In this document: positions 26,043 to 34,635 of the stretch, piece after piece
Layout: each line of letters starts with the position of its first letter
Position numbering within the stretch: the first letter of the stretch is position 1
Assembly (NCBI GenBank): GCA_036510065.1
Contig: DATCEO010000017.1
Span: 62,001 to 126,000, forward strand
DNA: 64,000 nt
Direction of reading: 5' to 3'
Source: DASUBV01 sp036510065
GTDB taxonomy: Bacteria > Actinomycetota > Actinomycetes > Streptosporangiales > Streptosporangiaceae
The notes under the pieces: model-generated
Told to the model about the DNA's origin: nothing
Databases searched by the model: none
Seen by the model: the letters and a program-made list of their open reading frames with translations, nothing else
Position numbers and translations under genes: made by a program

Positions 26043-27410
26043 GTGGCGATTCCTACCTACGGCCCGGCCGCGGTGGACTGGGAGCAGCGGGTCGATCTCG
26101 GCCGGCTGCGCACCGACCGGCTGACCCGGCTGGAGGCCCAGCTGGAGCAGTCCGAGCTGGGCGCGCTGCTGAGCTTCGACTTCGCCAACGTCCGGTACAT
26201 GACCGCGACCCACATCGGCACCTGGGCCATGGACAAGCTGATCCGGTTCGCGCTGCTGCCGCGCGGCGGGGGGCCGGTGATCTGGGACTTCGGCTCCGCC
26301 GCCCGCCACCATCAGCTGTATAACCCGTGGCTGGATCACACGCCCGCCGGGGAGGCGGGGTCGCCCACGGCGGAGGGCGCTGCGCGGACCGGCGCGCGGG
26401 CCGGCATCTCTACGCTGCGCGGTGCGTTCCATCCCGACGCCGGGATCGCGCAGGAAGTCGCGGCACAGGTCGCCGGGGTGCTGCACTCCTGCGGCCTGGC
26501 CGGCGAGCCGGTGGGCGTCGACGTGGCCGAGATGCCGGTGCTCGCTGCGCTGCAGGCGGCGGGCATCCAGACCGTGGACGGCCAGCAGGTTTTCCTGGAG
26601 GCCCGGCGGATCAAGACCCGCGACGAGATCAGCCTGCTCAGCCAGGCCTGCGCGATGGTCGACGCCGCCTATGAGCAGCTGTATGAGTTCCTGCGGCCGG
26701 GCGTGCGCGAGAACGAGTGCGTGGGCCTGGTGGCCAAGGTGCTCTACGATCTGGGCAGCGAGTACGTGGAGGGGGTCAACGCGATCTCCGGTGAGCGCTG
26801 CTCGCCGCACCCGCACGTGTACTCCGACCGGCTGATCCGGCCCGGCGACCCGGCCTTCTTCGACATCCTGCACAGCCACCTGGGCTACCGGACCTGTTAC
26901 TACCGCACCTTCGCAGTGGGCAGCGCGTCGCGGGCGCAGCGGGACGCCTACGTGCGCTGCCGCGAGTACATGGACCAGGCCATCGCGCTGGTCCGGCCCG
27001 GCGTGACCACCGCCGACATCGTGTCGCTGTGGCCGCGCGCGCAGGAGTTCGGCTTCGGCGACGAGACGGCCGCGTTCGCGCTGCAGTACGGGCACGGGGT
27101 GGGGCTGTCCATCTGGGAGAAGCCGATCTTCAGCCGGCTGGTGTCGCTCGATCATCCCGAGACGCTGGAGGAGGGAATGGTGTTCGCGCTGGAAACTTAC
27201 TGGCCCGCCGTCGACGGCTGGTCGGCCGCCCGGATCGAGGAGGAGGTGGTGGTCACGGCCGATGGCTGCGAGGTGATCACCAAGTTCCCGGCCGAGGACC
27301 TGCTGGTCGCCGGGCGCAAGTACTGGACGGCGGGCGGAGAGCTGAACACGCTGCGAGAGAGCCAGTCGCAGCTGAACACGGCGGCGGGACGCGGGGAGAT
27401 GCGCTCATGA
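26043..27410 (+). CDS. M24-family-like protein with altered metal site
   Basis: A 455-residue creatinase/aminopeptidase-P-fold protein. The catalytic domain runs from about residue 195 (FLEARRIKTRDEISLLSQAC). Ligand positions compared with ordinary M24 proteins: first Asp present (PAFFDILHSHLG), second Asp replaced by Cys (GYRTCYYRTF where GYxSDxTRTF is usual), His present (QYGHGVGLS), first Glu present (FALETYW), final Glu present (AARIEEEVVV). With one bridging ligand lost it may be mononuclear, metal-free like creatinase, or use Cys. Creatinase itself lacks metal and hydrolyses a C-N bond, so a non-peptidase hydrolase in this catabolic operon is reasonable. GTG start at 26043, six bases after the previous stop; the stop overlaps the next ATG. 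Confidence 0.75.
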   Translation: MAIPTYGPAAVDWEQRVDLGRLRTDRLTRLEAQLEQSELGALLSFDFANVRYMTATHIGTWAMDKLIRFALLPRGGGPVIWDFGSAARHHQLYNPWLDHTPAGEAGSPTAEGAARTGARAGISTLRGAFHPDAGIAQEVAAQVAGVLHSCGLAGEPVGVDVAEMPVLAALQAAGIQTVDGQQVFLEARRIKTRDEISLLSQACAMVDAAYEQLYEFLRPGVRENECVGLVAKVLYDLGSEYVEGVNAISGERCSPHPHVYSDRLIRPGDPAFFDILHSHLGYRTCYYRTFAVGSASRAQRDAYVRCREYMDQAIALVRPGVTTADIVSLWPRAQEFGFGDETAAFALQYGHGVGLSIWEKPIFSRLVSLDHPETLEEGMVFALETYWPAVDGWSAARIEEEVVVTADGCEVITKFPAEDLLVAGRKYWTAGGELNTLRESQSQLNTAAGRGEMRS

Positions 27411-28402
27411 CCGGGGAGCAGGAGATCTCGGCGGACCGGCTGCTGGAGCTACTGGAGCAGATGGCCGTGATCCGCGGCACCGAGCAGGCGGCGCACGACC
27501 TGTTCCTGCGTGGCCTGGTCAAGGGCACCACGCACCTGGCCGCCGGGCACGAGGCCGTGGCGGTCGGGGCCAGCGCGGCGCTGGCTCCCGGCGACTACGT
27601 GTTCGCGACCTACCGCGGGCATCATCATGCGATGGCCCGCGGCGCCTCGCCGGCGGAGTGCCTGGCCGAGCTGATGAGCAAGGCCACCGGGGTGTGCCGG
27701 GCCAAGGGCGGCTCGATGCACCTGACCAAGGCGTCGGCGGGCATGCTCGGGTCGTATGCGATCGTGGGCGCGCACCTGCCGATGGCGGCGGGCGCGGCCT
27801 GGTCCGCGCAGCTGCGCGGCACCGACCAGGTGGCGGTGGCCTTCTTCGGAGACGGCGCGACCAATATCGGCGCCTTCCACGAGGCGCTCAACCTGGCCTC
27901 GGTATGGTCCCTGCCGGTCTTGTTCATCTGCGAGAACAACCTCTACATGGAGTACACGCCGATCGGCTCGGTGACCGCCGCCGATCACCCCGCGGCCGAC
28001 CGGGCCCCGGGCTACCGGCTGCCGGCCGAGGTCATCGACGGCAACGACGTGGTGGTGGTGGCCGAGGCGGTCGCTCGGGCGGCCGCGCGGGCCCGGGCCG
28101 GGGACGGCCCGACCGTGCTGGAGGCCCAGACCTACCGGCACTTCGGGCACAGCCGGACCGATCCGGCCAAGTACCGGCCGGCCGAAGAGGTAGAGCGATG
28201 GCTAGCCCGCGACCCGCTGGACGTGGCCAGCCGGCGGCTGGCCGGCCTCGGGGTGCCCGACAGCGCGGTGGCCGCCGCGCGCGAGCGAGCCGGGAAGGCG
28301 GTCGCGGACGCGGTGGCGGAGGCCATGGCGGCCCCCGGCCCGGACCCGGCGACGGCGTTCAGCGACGTATGGGCGGATGGAGGCGCGGCATGGCGGACGT
28401 GA
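27407..28402 (+). CDS. Thiamine-diphosphate-dependent dehydrogenase E1 alpha subunit
   Basis: A 331-residue E1 alpha chain of the pyruvate / acetoin / branched-chain 2-oxoacid dehydrogenase family. The ThDP-Mg motif is GDGATNIGAFHEALNLASVWSLPVLFICENN (~145-175), preceded by the HHAMARGASPAECLAELM and GGSMHLT segments and followed by YRHFGHSRTDPAKYR. Size and TYRGHHH resemble acetoin dehydrogenase AcoA more than the longer branched-chain E1. ATGA overlap with the M24-like gene couples translation. Together with the beta subunit it would decarboxylate a 2-oxo acid or cleave acetoin and pass the acyl group to a lipoyl E2, which is not encoded nearby. Confidence 0.88.
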   Translation: MTGEQEISADRLLELLEQMAVIRGTEQAAHDLFLRGLVKGTTHLAAGHEAVAVGASAALAPGDYVFATYRGHHHAMARGASPAECLAELMSKATGVCRAKGGSMHLTKASAGMLGSYAIVGAHLPMAAGAAWSAQLRGTDQVAVAFFGDGATNIGAFHEALNLASVWSLPVLFICENNLYMEYTPIGSVTAADHPAADRAPGYRLPAEVIDGNDVVVVAEAVARAAARARAGDGPTVLEAQTYRHFGHSRTDPAKYRPAEEVERWLARDPLDVASRRLAGLGVPDSAVAAARERAGKAVADAVAEAMAAPGPDPATAFSDVWADGGAAWRT

Positions 28403-29370
28403 TCACCTACCGGGAGGCGGTGGCCGAGGGGCTGGCCCGGGAGATGCGGCGCGATCCTGCCGTCGTCTGCCTGGGCGAGGACATCGGCGCGGCCGGCGGG
28501 GTGTTCAAGACCACGGCCGGGCTGCACGCCGAGTTCGGGTCGCGCCGGGTCTGGGATACGCCCATCTCCGAGCAGGCCATCGTCGGAGCGGCCATGGGCG
28601 CGGCGATGACCGGCATGCGGCCCGTCGCCGAGATCATGTTCTCCGACTTCCTGGCCTGCTGCTGGGACTACCTGGCCAACGAGATCCCCAAGATGCGGTA
28701 CATGACCGGGGGGCAGGTGACCGTGCCGCTGGTCGTGCGGACGGCCAACGGCGGCGGCCTGGGCTTCGGCGCGCAGCACTCGCAGGCGGTGGAGAACTGG
28801 GCCCTGGCCGTGCCGGGCCTGAAGATCGCGGCCCCGTCCACCCCAGCGGACGTGATCGGGCTGCTGGCCAGCGCGATCCGCAGCGATGACCCGGTGGTCT
28901 TCTTCGAGCACAAGGGGCTGTTCGCCAGCAAGGGCGAGGCCCCTCCGGAGGGTCATCTGGTCGAGCTCGGCCAGGCGGCGGTGATCCGGCCGGGCAGCGA
29001 CGTGACCGTCGTGGCGCTGGCCGCGACCGTCCCGCTGGCGCTGGCCGCCGCCGAGCGGCTGGCCGCCGAGGGGGTGGCGGCCGAGGTGATCGACCTGCGC
29101 TGCCTGGTCCCGCTGGACATGGCCACGGTGCTGGAGTCGCTCGGCCGGACCTCCCGGCTGCTGATCGTCGAGGAGAACCCCTACCAGGGCGGCTGGGGCG
29201 GCACCGTCGCGTCGATCGCCGCCGACGAGGGCTTCCAGTTGCTGGACGCGCCGGTGCGGCGGGTGGCCGCCGCGTGCGTCCCGCTGCCGTTCGCCGACGC
29301 GCTGGAGGAGCAGGTCATCCCGACGGTCGACTCGGTGACCGCGGCCATCCGCACTCTGGTCGGCTATTAG
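28390..29370 (+). CDS. Thiamine-diphosphate-dependent dehydrogenase E1 beta subunit
   Basis: A 326-residue E1 beta chain. Diagnostic segments are VVCLGEDIGAAGGVFKTTAGL (with the Glu that contacts thiamine), WDTPISEQAIVGAAMGAAMTGMRPVAEIMFSDF, and the C-terminal transketolase-like domain with EVIDLRCLVPLDMATVLES and LIVEENPYQGGWGG. The ATG lies 13 bases before the end of the alpha gene. It is the last gene of the ~9-gene block; a terminator hairpin follows. No E2 (lipoyl) or E3 gene is in the window, so these must be shared from elsewhere. Confidence 0.88.
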   Translation: MADVITYREAVAEGLAREMRRDPAVVCLGEDIGAAGGVFKTTAGLHAEFGSRRVWDTPISEQAIVGAAMGAAMTGMRPVAEIMFSDFLACCWDYLANEIPKMRYMTGGQVTVPLVVRTANGGGLGFGAQHSQAVENWALAVPGLKIAAPSTPADVIGLLASAIRSDDPVVFFEHKGLFASKGEAPPEGHLVELGQAAVIRPGSDVTVVALAATVPLALAAAERLAAEGVAAEVIDLRCLVPLDMATVLESLGRTSRLLIVEENPYQGGWGGTVASIAADEGFQLLDAPVRRVAAACVPLPFADALEEQVIPTVDSVTAAIRTLVGY

Positions 29371-29396
29371 GAGGGGTAACGCGATCACTGGCTACC

Positions 29397-29420
29397 GCGG
29401 CCCGCCGGCGTCCGGGCCGC
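29397..29420. terminator. Bidirectional terminator hairpin
   Basis: GCGGCCCG and CGGGCCGC form a perfect 8-base stem around 8 bases, between the convergent E1 beta and VOC genes, at the end of the long catabolic block. Confidence 0.65.
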
Positions 29421-29440
29421 TCGGGGCGGCCGGCTCAGGG

Positions 29441-29815
29441 CTAGTCGCTGCCCTCCTCGAGCAGCAGGTGGTAGCCGTTGGGCGTCCGCGCGTGCAGGAC
29501 CCGGTACTGCCAGTCCCGGCTCGGCGCCATGAGCTCCTCGCGGTACCGCACGCCGGCCTCGGCCAGGCGCTTCTTGGCCATGTCCAGATCGCTGACGCCG
29601 AACTGCCAGGTCAGTACCTGGTCCGGGCGTGAGGCAGAGAAGCCCTCGCGCCACTCGATGCCGAACTCGAGCTGCCCGTGGCCCAGCGCCAGGAAGTAAG
29701 GGTACTCGGGCCCCTCGTAGGTGACGTGAAAGCCCAGGCGGACGTAAAAGTCCCGTTCAGCCTGAAGGTCGCTGACGAAGAGAATCGGAATAATCCGGCT
29801 GAACAATACCGCCAT
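29441..29815 (-). CDS. VOC (glyoxalase/bleomycin-resistance-like) family protein
   Basis: A 124-residue vicinal-oxygen-chelate protein. It has the two beta-alpha-beta modules: SRIIPILFVSDLQAERDFYVRLGFHVTYEG and WQFGVSDLDMAKKRLAEAGVRYREEL. The C-terminal RTPNGYHLLLEE resembles the usual DPxGNxxxL ending. Metal-site residues are only partly recognisable, as in bleomycin-resistance-type binding proteins. The ATG at 29815 is used because it starts at the first strand; TACGAT lies eight bases upstream. It is divergent from the nitrilase-type gene with only 41 bases between starts. Confidence 0.75.
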   Translation of the reverse strand: MAVLFSRIIPILFVSDLQAERDFYVRLGFHVTYEGPEYPYFLALGHGQLEFGIEWREGFSASRPDQVLTWQFGVSDLDMAKKRLAEAGVRYREELMAPSRDWQYRVLHARTPNGYHLLLEEGSD

Positions 29816-29856
29816 AGCGCGATATCGTAGCGATCCGGGGCGGTTATCGTGGCGGT

Positions 29857-30693
29857 GTGCCCCCAGCATTCGATAACCATCTGGTACGCGTCGCGGTCGG
29901 CCAGCTCACCCTGCAAGTCGGCCAGGTGGCGGGCAACCGGTCCGCCGCCCTGGACGCGGCCGTCCGGGCCGCCGACGCGGGGGCCCGGATCATCGTGCTT
30001 CCCGAGCTCACGCCGTCCGGATACGTGTTCGCCAGCCCGCAGGAGGCCCGGTCCGCCGCCGAGCCGGCCGACGGTCCCACGGTGACGCAGTGGGCGGAGC
30101 TGGCCCGGGGCCGTGGCCTGATCATCATTGGCGGATTTAACGAGCTCGGCGACGATGGCCAGCTCTACAACAGCGCCGTTCTGGCCGGTCCCGGCGGGGT
30201 CGCGGCCGTTTACCGCAAGGTGCACCTGTGGGACGCCGAGAATGATTTCTTCACGCCGGGCAGCGCGCCGCCGCCGGTCGTGGACACCGAGTTCGGCCGG
30301 GTGGCGGTCATGATCTGCTACGACGTCGAGTTCCCCGAGTGGGTGCGGCTGCCCGCCCTGGCCGGGGCCGACCTGCTGGCCGTGCCGACCAACTGGCCCG
30401 CCGAGCCCGTGCCGCCGGGGGAGCGGCCCATGGTCGTGGCGAACGTCCAGGCCGCGGCATTCGCGAACCGGATGTTCGTCGCAGCGGCCTGCCGGTGCGG
30501 CCCGGAGCGCGGCGTCAGCTGGGTCGGTGGCAGCCTCATCGCCGGCCCGGACGGCTACCCGCTGGCCGGCCCGGCCGGGGCGGATGACCCCGAGCTGCTG
30601 CTGGCCGACTGCGACCTGGCTCAGGCCCGGACCAAGGCCACCAGCCCGCGCAACGACCCGCACCTGGACCGGCGCCCCGCACTCTACGGCTGA
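29857..30693 (+). CDS. Carbon-nitrogen hydrolase (nitrilase superfamily)
   Basis: A 278-residue nitrilase-superfamily amidase. The catalytic triad is visible: Glu in IIVLPELTPSGYVF (~50), Lys in AVYRKVHLWDAE (~119), Cys in VAVMICYDVEFPEWVR (~155). The sequence following the Cys (DVEFPE) is of the omega-amidase/carbamoylputrescine-amidase-like branch rather than a true nitrilase. The GTG at 29857 is supported by TATCGT ending six bases before it (leaderless). Substrate unknown. A palindromic terminator follows. Confidence 0.87.
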   Translation: MPPAFDNHLVRVAVGQLTLQVGQVAGNRSAALDAAVRAADAGARIIVLPELTPSGYVFASPQEARSAAEPADGPTVTQWAELARGRGLIIIGGFNELGDDGQLYNSAVLAGPGGVAAVYRKVHLWDAENDFFTPGSAPPPVVDTEFGRVAVMICYDVEFPEWVRLPALAGADLLAVPTNWPAEPVPPGERPMVVANVQAAAFANRMFVAAACRCGPERGVSWVGGSLIAGPDGYPLAGPAGADDPELLLADCDLAQARTKATSPRNDPHLDRRPALYG

Positions 30694-30700
30694 CGGCGCT

Positions 30701-30724
30701 GCGAGCCGCCCCGGGGCGGCTCGC
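30701..30724. terminator. Perfect palindromic bidirectional terminator
   Basis: GCGAGCCGCCCC and GGGGCGGCTCGC meet without a spacer, giving a 24-base perfect palindrome. It lies between the convergent nitrilase-type and O-methyltransferase genes. Confidence 0.75.
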
Positions 30725-30733
30725 CAGAGGCGG

Positions 30734-31393
30734 CTACTTCTTGCGGGCCAGGGTCAGCCCGTCACCGACGCTGAGCAGCGCGAGCTCGACGCGGCTGTCG
30801 GACATCGCGCGGGTGTTAAATGCCCTGATGGCCTCGACCACAGGATCGTGGTTCGCCGGGTCGGCCACCCGGCCGTCCTGCAGGGTGTTGTCGACCAGGA
30901 TCACCCCGCCCGGCCTGATCCGGGGCACGACCTCGTCCCAGTAGCCGACGTAACCGCCCTTGTCGGCGTCGATGAACGCCAGATCCAGCGAGGCGGCGGC
31001 CGGCAGCGCGCGCAGGATGTCCAGCGCCGGGCCGAGCCGCAGCTCGATCCGGTCGGCGACGCCCGCCCGCTGCCAGTACTGCCGGGCCAGCGACGTCCAT
31101 TCCTCGCTGACGTCGCAGCACACCAGGCGGCCGCCCGCCGCCAGGCCGCGGGCCAGGCAGATGGCCGAATAGCCGGTGAAGGTGCCGATCTCGACGGCGC
31201 TGGCCACCCCGGTGAGCCGGGCCAGCATCGTCATCAAGCGGCCCTGGTCCGGGCCGATCTGCATCCCGGCGGCGGCCGGGAAGCGCCGGGCCGTCTCGGC
31301 GGCCAGGTCGGCCAGCACCGCGTCCGGCGGGGTGCTGTGGGCCATGACGTAGTCCTGCACGTCCGGGCTGAAAAGATCACTGCGGCGCGCCAC
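30734..31393 (-). CDS. Class I SAM-dependent O-methyltransferase (COMT/family 3)
   Basis: A 219-residue cation-dependent O-methyltransferase-like protein. The SAM motif AVEIGTFTGYSAICLARGL (~66-84), then LVCCDVSEEWTSLARQYWQRAGV, the metal-site sequence LDLAFIDADKGGYVGYWDEV with IRPGGVILVDNTLQDGRV match the caffeoyl-CoA O-methyltransferase family. The metal-binding Asp/Asp/Asn are present, so catechol-type methylation is plausible. The GTG at 31393 has TAGGAT six bases upstream and no Shine-Dalgarno site. Divergent from lgt with about 87 bases between. Confidence 0.87.
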   Translation of the reverse strand: MARRSDLFSPDVQDYVMAHSTPPDAVLADLAAETARRFPAAAGMQIGPDQGRLMTMLARLTGVASAVEIGTFTGYSAICLARGLAAGGRLVCCDVSEEWTSLARQYWQRAGVADRIELRLGPALDILRALPAAASLDLAFIDADKGGYVGYWDEVVPRIRPGGVILVDNTLQDGRVADPANHDPVVEAIRAFNTRAMSDSRVELALLSVGDGLTLARKK

Positions 31394-31480
31394 GGCGTCA
31401 TCCTAACGGGGATAGCGTCCCTGGCGGGTCCGGAGGGCGGCGACCGTGCGGGCACGCCGCGCGGGGCATACGCTCTGGGC

Positions 31481-32386
31481 ATGGTGTCGCACCCGGCCGG
31501 CATTCCGCTTGCCTTCCTGCCGAGCCCGTCGAGCAACGGCTTCTACGTGGGCCCGCTGTTCGTCCATGTCTACGGCCTCATGTACGTGGTCGGGATCGCC
31601 CTGGCCATTTACATCACCAGGCGCCGCTGGCGGGCCGTCGGCGGCGACCCGTCGCTGGTCGCCGACGTGGCGACCTGGGCCGTGCCAGTCGGCATCATCG
31701 GCGGCCGGATCTACTTCGACATCACCACGCCGGCCGATATCCCGCACCACTGGTGGGGGATCTTCGCCGTGTGGTCCGGGGGCCTGGGAATCTGGGGCGG
31801 CATCGCGCTCGGCGCCGCGGCCGGGGTCTGGCGGGTGCGGCGGGCCGGGGCCAGCGCCAGCGAGTTCGCCAACGCGATCGCCCCGGCGCTGCTGGTCGCC
31901 CAGGCGGTCGGGCGGATCGGCAACTACTTCAACCAGGAGCTGTTCGGCAAGCCGAGCGGCCTGCCGTGGGCGCTGGAAATCTCGCGGGCGTACCGGCCCC
32001 CCGGATACACCGCGTTCGCCACGTTCCAGCCGACCTTCCTCTACGAGATCATCTGGGACCTGGCCCTGGCCGCCGCGCTGGTCTGGCTGGGTCATCATCG
32101 CCATATCCGGCCGCCCGGGCTGTTCGCCCTGTATGTGGCGGGGTACTCGGCATTCCGCATCTTCGAGGAGTCGCTGCGGATCGACTCTTCCGAGCATTTT
32201 CTGGGCCTGCGGCTCAATTTCTACGTGGCCACGGCCGGCGTGGTGGGCGGCCTGGTCTGGTTCGCGGCGACCCAGCGCCGCGGCCGCGGTGATCCCGCCG
32301 CTGCCGTGGACGCGGACGGTAGCGCTGCGGCGGAGGGCGCGTCGGACGACGGCAGCGCTGTGTCGACGAACGTGGCGGAGCAGTAG
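31481..32386 (+). CDS. lgt: Prolipoprotein diacylglyceryl transferase
   Basis: A 301-residue integral membrane enzyme that transfers diacylglycerol from phosphatidylglycerol to the lipobox Cys of preprolipoproteins, the first step of lipoprotein maturation. Seven membrane segments are predicted. The Lgt signature is QAVGRIGNYFNQELFGKPSGLPWAL (~143-167), preceded by the HVYGLMYVVGI helix and the GRIYFDI segment. The C-terminal ~30 residues are an acidic Ala/Asp/Ser tail. The ATG at 31481 follows TACGCT by six bases with no ribosome site (leaderless); the frame is open far upstream but that part is not coding. The lipoprotein at 20131 would be a substrate. Confidence 0.93.
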   Translation: MVSHPAGIPLAFLPSPSSNGFYVGPLFVHVYGLMYVVGIALAIYITRRRWRAVGGDPSLVADVATWAVPVGIIGGRIYFDITTPADIPHHWWGIFAVWSGGLGIWGGIALGAAAGVWRVRRAGASASEFANAIAPALLVAQAVGRIGNYFNQELFGKPSGLPWALEISRAYRPPGYTAFATFQPTFLYEIIWDLALAAALVWLGHHRHIRPPGLFALYVAGYSAFRIFEESLRIDSSEHFLGLRLNFYVATAGVVGGLVWFAATQRRGRGDPAAAVDADGSAAAEGASDDGSAVSTNVAEQ

Positions 32387-32424
32387 CGCCCGGGCAGCGG
32401 GAGCCGGGCCTGGAGGAGACGCGC

Positions 32425-32661
32425 ATGATCAACAGCCAGCATGAGCCGGGAGTCCTCGCCGCCGGGGCGGAGCCGGTGCGCCGGTACCTGCGCGGGCTCG
32501 GAATGCCCGAGCCGGATATTGATGTCTACCTGGACGAGGCCAGGCGCGGCCCCGGCCCGGCCACGTTCAGCTTCGGCACGCAGGACGAGGGCCTGATCCC
32601 GCAGCTTCGGCTGGAGCTCGCGGGCTCGGAGTTCGTGCTGTCGCAGGAGCCGCTGAGCTAG
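32425..32661 (+). CDS. Small hypothetical protein
   Basis: A 78-residue protein with a strong GGAGGAG site upstream of the ATG, 38 bases after lgt. It is acidic, begins with a charged helix-forming stretch (AAGAEPVRRYLRGLGMPEPDIDVYLDEAR) and ends with a strand-rich segment (TFSFGTQDEGLIPQLRLELAG). The family is not recognised. The good ribosome site and codon pattern support it as a real gene. Confidence 0.55.
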   Translation: MINSQHEPGVLAAGAEPVRRYLRGLGMPEPDIDVYLDEARRGPGPATFSFGTQDEGLIPQLRLELAGSEFVLSQEPLS

Positions 32662-32721
32662 CGATCGCCGGAGCAGAGGGCGGAAAACTGCTGGACGCTG
32701 CGCCGGCGGCTCGGGCACGAT

Positions 32722-34044
32722 GTGCTGATCGTGGGCATGAGTGGCGGGCTGGCGCGGATCCTGACGCGCGTGCGGCCGGACCTGACGCCGCTGCGGCGCT
32801 CGGCCGACTTCCGCCGCCTGTACGGCGGTCAGGCGGCCAGCCTGGCCGGTTCCATGATCACCTTTGTCGCCCTGCCCTACCAGGCGTACCAGCTGACCCA
32901 TTCCTCGCTGGTCGTCGGCCTGCTGAGCCTGTCTGAGCTGGCGCCGCTGGTCCTGTCGGCGTTGCTCGGCGGGCTGCTGGCCGACGCTGCCAACCGGCGC
33001 ACCCTGATCCTGGCCGCTGAGGCCTGCGGCGCCGTGGTGGCCGGGGGCCTGGCGGTTAACGCCGCGGCCTGGCATCAGGTCTGGCTGCTGTTCCTGCTCA
33101 GCGCGGCCGGCGCCGCCTGCTTCGGCCTGGCCCGGCCGTCGGTAGACGCCCTGGTTCCCCAGCTGGTACCGCGGGCCGACCTGCCGGCGGCCGCCGCCCT
33201 CAGCGGCCTGACCGGGAACGCGGCCCAGCTGGCCGGCCCGCTGCTGGGTGGCACCATTATCGCCGCGGCGGGCCTGGCCACCGCGTACTGGATCGACGCG
33301 GCCACCGGCCTGGCCGGGCTGCTGGCGTTCGCCCGGCTGAGCTCCTTTCCGCCCGGGCAGCAGGCCGGCCGACCGGGCCGCCGGAGCACTGCCGAGGGAC
33401 TGCGCTACGTCCGCAGCCGCCCGGAGATCCTGGGCAGCTACCTGATCGATATGGCCGCGATGTTCTTCGGCGCGCCCTTCGCGCTGTTCCCGGCTTACGC
33501 GGCCCGGATCGGCGGCCCGGCCGTGCTAGGCCTGCTGTACGCGGCGCCGGGCGCCGGAGCGCTGCTGGTCAGCCTCACGGGCGGCTGGGCCCGGCACGTG
33601 CACCGGCACGGCCGCGCCATCGTGGCGGCCGTCTGCGGGTGGGGCCTGGCCATCGCGGCCTTCGGCCTGGCGCCTGGGCTGTGGTGGGCGGTCGCGGCGC
33701 TGGCCGGCGCCGGCGCCGCCGACATGGTCAGCGGCATCTTCCGGATGACCATGTGGAACCAGTCCATCCCGTCCCGGCTGCGCGGACGGCTGGCCGGACT
33801 GGAGATGATCAGCTACACCACGGGCGAGCCGCTCGGCAACCTGGAATCGGGACTGGCGGCCTCGCTGACCGGGTCGACGCGGATCGCGATCGTGTCCGGC
33901 GGCGTCCTGTGCGTGGTCGCGGCGGTGGCGGTGACGCTGGCCCTGCCGCTGCTCTGGCGCTACGACGGGCGAGTGGCGCAGGCCGGCGAGCCAGACGGCG
34001 ACATGCCGCTGGCGCCGGCTAATGGAAGTACGGGAACATCGTGA
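32722..34044 (+). CDS. MFS transporter (EntS-like MFS_3 family)
   Basis: A 440-residue major-facilitator protein with about 12 membrane segments. DFRRLYGGQAASLAGSMITFVALPYQAYQLTHSSLVVGLLSL and the loop LLGGLLADAANRRTLIL are typical of the MFS_3 / enterobactin-exporter group. The second half contains SRPEILGSYLIDMAAMFFGAPFALFPAYA and the IPSRLRGRLAGLEMI loop. GTG 32722, GTG 32731 and ATG 32737 are possible starts; no strong ribosome site decides. It overlaps the convergent DUF1707 gene by 26 bases. Likely an efflux pump; substrate unknown. Confidence 0.85.
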   Translation: MLIVGMSGGLARILTRVRPDLTPLRRSADFRRLYGGQAASLAGSMITFVALPYQAYQLTHSSLVVGLLSLSELAPLVLSALLGGLLADAANRRTLILAAEACGAVVAGGLAVNAAAWHQVWLLFLLSAAGAACFGLARPSVDALVPQLVPRADLPAAAALSGLTGNAAQLAGPLLGGTIIAAAGLATAYWIDAATGLAGLLAFARLSSFPPGQQAGRPGRRSTAEGLRYVRSRPEILGSYLIDMAAMFFGAPFALFPAYAARIGGPAVLGLLYAAPGAGALLVSLTGGWARHVHRHGRAIVAAVCGWGLAIAAFGLAPGLWWAVAALAGAGAADMVSGIFRMTMWNQSIPSRLRGRLAGLEMISYTTGEPLGNLESGLAASLTGSTRIAIVSGGVLCVVAAVAVTLALPLLWRYDGRVAQAGEPDGDMPLAPANGSTGTS

Positions 34045-34546
34045 CCACGTACATGCTGCCCACGGCGCCCAGGAGCCCCAGCGCACCGCCCGCGAGCGCG
34101 AGGCCGGCGCCGCGCTGCCCGTCCGCGCCGAGCCGGCCCAGGGCCATCACGCACAGCAGCACCGCCCCCACCGAGGCTGGCAGCAGGCCGGGCACGGCCA
34201 CCGACGCCACGCCGAACAGCAGGGCGGCCACGGCCAGTGCGCTGACGGGCCGGGCCGTCCGCGACGCGGGCGCGGGGGAGGACGCTTGCACCAGGGCTGT
34301 CCCGGCCGCGATCGGCAGCGTCCCGAGCGGGCCCACCGGCAGGTCGGCGGTCAGCGCGGCCAGCTCGGCATACGTACGGGAAGCGTGCGCCTGGCCCATC
34401 CGCTCGACGTACTCCTCCTGATCCAGCCGACCTTCCGCGAAGGCGGCCTTGAGGACGTCGATCGCCCGCTCGCGGTCGGCCTGAGATGTCCGCAAATGAC
34501 CGTAGGCCAGTGGTGTCATCTCAGGTTCCTGTGCCGCAGCGGCCAT
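34019..34546 (-). CDS. DUF1707 domain membrane protein
   Basis: A 175-residue protein. The N-terminal DUF1707 (SHOCT-like) motif is clear: LRTSQADRERAIDVLKAAFAEGRLDQEEYVERMGQAHASRTYAELAALTADLP. It is followed by two or three C-terminal membrane segments (ALAVAALLFGVASVAVPGLLP, SVGAVLLCVMALGRLG, LALAGGALGLLGAVGSMYVV). The ATG at 34546 has AGGAGG five bases upstream, which fixes the start against a longer open frame. Such proteins are common in actinobacteria and have no assigned function; the DUF1707 part is thought to mediate interactions at the membrane. Confidence 0.85.
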   Translation of the reverse strand: MAAAAQEPEMTPLAYGHLRTSQADRERAIDVLKAAFAEGRLDQEEYVERMGQAHASRTYAELAALTADLPVGPLGTLPIAAGTALVQASSPAPASRTARPVSALAVAALLFGVASVAVPGLLPASVGAVLLCVMALGRLGADGQRGAGLALAGGALGLLGAVGSMYVVTMFPYFH

Positions 34547-34635
34547 TAGTCCTCCTGTGATCGCCCTCTTCAGCGTAACCCGGTTTGCTCGAGTCACCAG
34601 CGCGGGGCGGAGATGATCCGGGCCGGCGGTCACGC

